Assembly (NCBI RefSeq): GCF_040802235.1
Contig: NC_133158.1
Span: 162,723,401-162,787,400 of the forward strand
Direction: 5' to 3'
Length of the DNA: 64,000 nt
DNA from: Manis javanica
Taxonomy: Eukaryota > Chordata > Mammalia > Pholidota > Manidae
A program made the translations under genes and the position numbers. Numbering within the stretch: the first letter of the stretch is position 1; every line of letters starts with the position of its first letter. The notes under the pieces are model-generated. The model searched no databases and was not told where the DNA came from. It saw only the letters and a list, made by a program, of their open reading frames with translations. This document shows, piece after piece, positions 59,285-64,000 of this stretch.

Positions 59285-59540
59285 ATTTTTTTATTGAAGT
59301 ATAGCTGATAGACAATGTTATATTGATTTCAAATATACAACATAGTGATTCAACAGTTATCTACATTATTAAATGCTCGCCCCAACTGTGGTTACAGACT
59401 CTATCTTTTCAGACTCATGAGGCTCTGTCAACACAGAAAGATGTTCCAGAACTACTGACTATATTCTGTATGCTGTACTTTCATCTCTGTGGCTAATTTA
59501 TATTATGATTGAGATTTTGTGCCTCTTTATCTCCTGCACA
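59285..59540 (-). mobile_element. L1 3' end fragment, antisense
   Basis: After a short T-run the sequence 'ttattgaagtatagctgata' ... 'caaatatacaacatagtgat' ... 'caacagttatctacattatt' is the complement of a placental L1 3' UTR. It aligns loosely with the young insertion at 7,273, so the two are related subfamilies. Confidence 0.75.
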
Positions 59541-60133
59541 CAAGCCTGGCTGCAGGCGGTGGTTCTGCAGGGAAGGGAATGTTATTGTTTGATCCGTTGA
59601 CAACAGAGCTGTCTGAACTGACTTCTCTGCCTCCGTGTATGAGGAGTTATCTCTCATAAACTTTGCAGTGGCCTGAAGAGACACAGAGGGACAGGGAGGG
59701 GGCATTTGGACCTCTACGTGATTTGTGGGTTCTGTACAGCTCTGGGCAGAAGCCAGGCTGATCTGCGTCTACTGTCATGCTCTTCCCAGCTGTGGAGTGG
59801 GAAGGGTGTCCCCCATACCTGGGGCCTGGCTTTCTGGGTCATGGTCTTGGGGCCTCTGCTCTGGTGAACAATGAGGGAGAAGGTAGGTGGGTAGGTATCC
59901 AGATTCAAGGCTGGGTGACCAGCTCTGTTACCTGGCATCAGAAGACAGGGAGGCAAACACATTCCTTTCTCTGGGTGCCAGCCTCAGGCCTGGCCCAGCC
60001 CTCGTAAGAACCAGGTAAGGCATCTGAACCTAGCTTTCCTTTGTGCTGGGACCATCCCTCCATCTTACAGGAGCCCAGTACCCTCAGCCTCCTGCATCCC
60101 CTAGCAGCCTGTGCATCCCCGTGAAGCTGAAGT
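59541..60133. other. Unassigned intronic sequence
   Basis: No gene or confident repeat. Confidence 0.35.
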
Positions 60134-60198
60134 ATGCCCCTGCAGTGTGCATGTCCCTGCAGCATGCCCCTGCAGCATTCTGAGGCATGCCCCTTCAC
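60134..60198 (+). repeat. Short degenerate tandem repeat (about 13-bp unit)
   Basis: Units beginning ATGCCCCTGCAG(C) or variants start at 60,134, 60,151, 60,164 and, truncated, 60,187. Two units are nearly identical. Confidence 0.7.
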
Positions 60199-60456
60199 TC
60201 ACCACCTGTAAAACGCATGCCCTTCTCTCTAGCTTTCAAGACCAACTTGTCCTGACAACCTGTTGGATGGTGGTTTGATGACTGGCCCGTTGAGGTAGCA
60301 CTTTTCTGTTTGCCTCTGGGGGTTTGCTGGCACTCCATCAACACTGGCTGATGGAGGACAGGAAGGTGCTGGAGCAGCTGGGGCCAGGGCCTGGAGAATG
60401 GACCAGCCAATTAAAGGGGTGCTCTGGGCTCTGACTTACTGTGACCAAATGACAGA

Positions 60457-60604
60457 CTTCTTTTGAGCTTGCCTACCACCATATAGTCCCTTGGAGCATG
60501 GACCACACTGCATTTTCATGGTTTGTTTATTAGTTTGTCTCACCTACTGGAGAATGAGATAGTTGAAAGCAGTCACTTCAATCATCATAGGTTTATATGT
60601 TTAT
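60457..60604 (+). repeat. 148-bp L2 3'-end duplicate, displaced copy (partner 61,141-61,289)
   Basis: It matches the downstream copy at roughly 94% by hand count (about eight substitutions and one indel). It resembles the L2 3' terminus but stands upstream of the L2 body (60,720-61,135), so it is the displaced copy. Confidence 0.85.
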
Positions 60605-60719
60605 AAACCTAAAGACCTGGGCTCTACATTGCCCATGTTGCCATCCAAGTCAGTCTTAGCTGTGGGTGGGGATGACTCTGAATCCCAGTGTCAGCCCCCA
60701 CTTGGGGTGACTGCAGCAG

Positions 60720-61289
60720 CCCTCTATGGACCCAGTCCATAGCTCCTGCTGTCTCCCCACAATCTGCAACCCATTATCTACCATGAAGCCAGAGACACTC
60801 AAACACAGATCTCAGTGTGCCACTCCTTTGTTTAAATCCCTTCTGTCACTCCGGTCATGCTAAAGATGGAATTGAAACTCCTTAACTTGTGTCTATGGTT
60901 CTTTATGATATAGCCCCAGCTTTACACTTGACCCTGTATAGTTCCCTCTGCTCCCTACACTGTGGTGGCTGTTATCTCCTGCTCTTGTTGATGTAGTCTC
61001 CTCGGCCTTGATGGCCATTTGTTCCCTCCCTGCCTCCCACCTAAACTGCCTGCTAACTCCTCTGTATCTTTTCAGACTCACGAGGGTCGGACTCACCCCC
61101 TCCCAAGAGCCCCTGCAGTGCTGCTTGTTGGGGTGGGAACCTTCTTTCTGAGCTTGCCTAGCACCATACAGTCCCGTGGAGCATGGACCACACTGCATTT
61201 TCATGGTTTATTTATTAGTTTGTCTCCTCTACTGGAGAATGAGATAGTTGAAAGCAGTCACTTCAATCGTCGTAGGTTTATATGTTTAT
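60720..61289 (+). repeat. L2 LINE 3' region, sense, with its native tail
   Basis: 'tgccactcctttgtttaaat', 'gatggaattgaaactcctta', 'cttgtgtctatggttcttta' and 'cctgtatagttccctctgct' follow L2. The tail 61,141-61,289 ('accacactgcattttcatgg', 'tagtttgtctcctctactgg') completes it. Confidence 0.7.
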
Positions 61290-62395
61290 TGATGGACTGA
61301 ATGAGCAGAGCAAAGGTGCTCAGATTTGTTTGTATGAAGCAGCAGGCCCTAGGCCAAGGCTGGAGAATGAAGGAGAAGGGTCACTAGTAAGAGTAAGGCA
61401 GGGAGTCAGCAGCCTGCCCTGCAGTCTGGCTCTTAGGCTGTCCCTGCTGGGACGTCAGAGTGTAATTCAGCAGAGGAAGGTGGGTGGGGCACAGATGTGT
61501 GCCAACATGTTGAGGGTGGAGGAAACCTGCAGCTCATCAAGGGTCTGCTTGATAAATTGCTGCCAACCACGGTAAAGGGCTTCAGTGGGGCTGGCCTCCA
61601 CCCCGGTGCTCCTGAACACCTGCCCCGATCAGGCACTGACTTGGAAGCCACAGGAATTATGGATAAAAGAGATGGATTTGGGGAGCAGTGGGATGAGGGA
61701 TCTTGTGCAGAGGAGCTCTTCTGCCTTCTTCCATGACTGGCCCAAGAGCAACCTTCCAAGTGGTCTTGTCTTTTAAAGTTGTACCCATCAGGATGTGATT
61801 AATCCAGTCGATTATGCCTCCACCTGACTTAGGTATTGAGGTCAGATAAAAAGTTGCTGGTAGTGGGCAATGTCACCTTCCATCTGTGCCCAGGCTTCCA
61901 AGGAAGAACCATCAGAGAATGGTCATGGCTGCCGCCCATGTTTGTCCTTCAGGAACATGCCAAGGGAATTTGGCATATGGGACTTCAGGTGGCTATAGGA
62001 AAAAGTCCTGGGAGTCTATATTTCCTGGGAGTTTAACTGTGTGTTCTCTGTATCATTTTGTTTCCAAGACTATGGGTGCTTTTCTATTTCGTCCCATTTT
62101 TCAAAAGACTTGTTTTGTTATTAAAAGTGGTTGCCAGTTTGTCCTTTAAAAATGAGAAATCCCAGTTTCCCAGGAGCAAAATATTCCAGTTGTGTTTTGG
62201 ATGTCTTGAAGTTATAGCAAATAGCTATTTAAAAATGATGAAAGGGCTCCATGTATTTTTACACATCTCCCTCATATTTATGCATGATAACATGCAAGCA
62301 GAAACTGTCTAAGTGGTCCTGCTGGTTCTGCTGGAGTGGAGGAGACCACAGGAGATGATTCGCACCTCTTGCACCCCACAGTCTCATAATTAGGT
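61290..62395. other. Unassigned intronic sequence
   Basis: No gene or confident repeat. Frames near 100 aa overlap on both strands. Confidence 0.35.
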
Positions 62396-62399
62396 TCTC

Positions 62400-62600
62400 C
62401 GAAAATGGGAGAGTGAAATTTTGTAATGCAGGTTCCATGCCATGTGACTCTGAACAAATTATATAATTCCTCTTCTGCAAAATTGGCAATGATTCTAGTT
62501 TGTTGTGAAGATAAGAGTGTGTGTATAGACACAGACACATACACATTTATGTAGCAGTAAACATAAATAAATATTTGGCGTAATAAAAATGCTTAATGAT
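62400..62600 (+). repeat. MIR SINE, sense
   Basis: 'gcaggttccatgccatgtga', 'ctctgaacaaattatataat', 'tcctcttctgcaaaattggc' fit a decayed MIR core. Confidence 0.55.
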
Positions 62601-63300
62601 TGGTTATTTGGTTTAGAAGAGGTTGAAACACCCAAATGGGACCCTCTTACTTGGATGACATGTATGTCTTCTTGACCAGGTGAAAGTCCTCAGAGAACTT
62701 AGCACTCACACTGGAGGCCACGGGGAACAAAGAGTTAAGTAGAGGCCAGGGAGTAAACTGGAGGCCAGAGGTAACTAGAATTCTGCATTTCCAAGGACTG
62801 GGCCCCTCACAACTGTGGTATGTTAGTGTCCCAAGTTTCAAAAAGTGTAATTGACTGACAACTCTTGGCATAAAAGTGCTTCTTAAGACCACCATCTTCT
62901 GAGAGCTCCAATAACTGATTTCTTTTCTCTTCTTCTTAAGTTGAAGACCATAGGTAACTGTTGTATGATTTTTGTGTTCTGGTTAGTTTGAATCTTGACG
63001 TATTCCAGAAACTCAATACTTAGGATATATTGCTGCATAAAATAAGGAGAAAATGTAAAAAGAAATTAAATGTATTTTAAGAAACTCAGATGAAAAATTA
63101 TTGACATTTTAATTCAAATTCATGTTGGTAAGTCTGTTCTCTAGCAGCAGCAAAAGACATAAACTCTTTTTATTTGTTCATAACTTTTAGCTATAAAAGA
63201 CATTATTAACAGTTTTTCTCATATGGTCGCGTAGCCTTCAAGTTTAAGAGCTCTGGAAGTAAAGAGAACATGCAGAGTATTAATAACTTCATGAAGTTGT
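62601..63300. other. Unassigned intronic sequence
   Basis: AT-rich from 62,930, with no transposon landmarks. No gene seen. Confidence 0.35.
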
Positions 63301-63309
63301 GTGGGGCTT

Positions 63310-63475
63310 TGTATATAATACTCTTCTACCTCTCCAAATGCATTCTCTCATTTGAGACTCAGAGCCTGCCTGTGAGATGGGCAGGAGGGTTTTATTATAT
63401 CCATTCATCAGAGCTGGATACTAAGGCTGGAGAGTTAAGTGACTTGCCCGAGGTCACCTAACCAGTAAAGGCAAG
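63310..63475 (-). repeat. MIR-type SINE, antisense
   Basis: 'aaatgcattctctcatttga', 'ggctggagagttaagtgact' and 'tgcccgaggtcacctaacca' are the reverse MIR core. Confidence 0.75.
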
Positions 63476-63519
63476 GTTGCTGACAAAAGCAACCTCCCCC
63501 CGCCGACAGTGGTCAATCA

Positions 63520-64000
63520 CTGCTGAGTCTTGTCTGTTCTGCATCCAGAAGCTTTTACTCCTTCATCTCACTGCCCTACTCTCATCAGTCAGTTATTCTT
63601 GGGAGGTTGCATCCTCCTTCTAGTTGAACTCTCATCCCAAATCATCTAATTTTGCAGTCACTTTCTTGCTGTCTAGCAGATCTCAAGTGCCTCCCCTGTG
63701 CCACAGCCAGAGGACTCTTCCCAGAGCATATCTACAGTCACATCATTGGAGAATCTCAGTCACTGGAGAATCTCAGGGGCTTCCTATTGCTAGCCACATA
63801 CATCATCACCTCCTTCCTACACCCACCTGTCTTTCTACCCTGATTCTGCCTACTCTCTGGGAGCCCTCTAAGCTGAGTGACTGTGTTCACCTGGGTCCTG
63901 CGTGCTTTCCTGCTTCCCTGCTTTGACATGCCATACCCTCTACCTGTAACACCTCCCACCACCACTCTATGGTATACTACAGGACCCCTTTCAAATGAGA
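63520..64000 (+). repeat. L2 LINE 3' fragment, sense, running off the window
   Basis: 'ccatcctccttctag'-like start, then 'ctttgacatgccataccctc' near 63,920, the counterpart of the L2 'tgctgttccctctgcctgg' block. The tail lies outside the window. Confidence 0.5.

Larger units (their letters stand above)
33428..64000 (+). other. CLSTN2: CLSTN2 intron 1 (5' part, continues beyond the window)
   Basis: The intron begins at the GTGGGT donor after exon 1. I see no sequence resembling CLSTN2 exon 2, which would continue valine-asparagine-lysine-histidine, anywhere to the window end. The human gene spans several hundred kilobases with a very long first intron, so this is expected. Its content here is mostly unassigned sequence with scattered MIR, L2, LTR and L1 remnants, listed separately. 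All long frames in it look like chance. Confidence 0.85.

Noticed and set aside
1..64000. CRISPR arrays, operons, tRNA, rRNA or snRNA genes
   Set aside because: No regularly spaced repeats, no cloverleaf or snRNA landmarks seen; the window is mammalian.

Overview
This is mammalian nuclear DNA with one recognisable protein-coding exon. At 33,307-33,427, inside a CpG island, lies the first coding exon of CLSTN2 (calsyntenin-2, a neuronal postsynaptic transmembrane protein of the cadherin superfamily) on the + strand. Bases 1-~32,540 are 5' flanking DNA, and everything after the splice donor at 33,428 is the start of the very long first intron. I recognise no second exon, no other gene, no RNA gene, and nothing prokaryotic such as a CRISPR array or operon.

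Organism. Ancient placental repeats (MIR, L2, MLT1/MaLR and ERVL-type LTRs, old L1) are abundant. I see none of the young SINEs that normally reveal a mammalian order: no Alu, B1/B2, carnivore CAN-SINE, horse ERE or ruminant Bov-tA. The youngest insertions are short 5'-truncated L1 3' ends with target-site duplications (7.27 kb and 21.5 kb) and a solo retroviral LTR (54.6 kb). This suggests a SINE-poor, non-primate, non-murid lineage. A pangolin or xenarthran is possible, but that is a weak guess from the look of the L1 3' ends.

Layout. 0-13 kb: L2 and MIR remnants in unassigned sequence. 13.45-24.4 kb: an AT-rich block of decayed antisense L1 carrying several nested LTRs. 24.4-32.5 kb: MIRs, LTRs and unassigned flank. 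32.5-34.3 kb: CpG island with promoter (perfect CRE palindrome) and exon 1. 34.3-64 kb: intron 1, mostly unassigned with MIR, L2 and LTR remnants and candidate regulatory patches.

Most unusual signal. At least six pairs of short direct repeats (about 29-150 bp, spaced about 0.3-2.3 kb) are scattered through the window. Several are far more alike than their ancient sequence context should allow. In the clearest case a 148-bp L2 3' end appears a second time about 680 bp upstream of its proper place. This looks like repeated local copy-insertion (template switching or similar). I found no evidence of a new multi-gene system.
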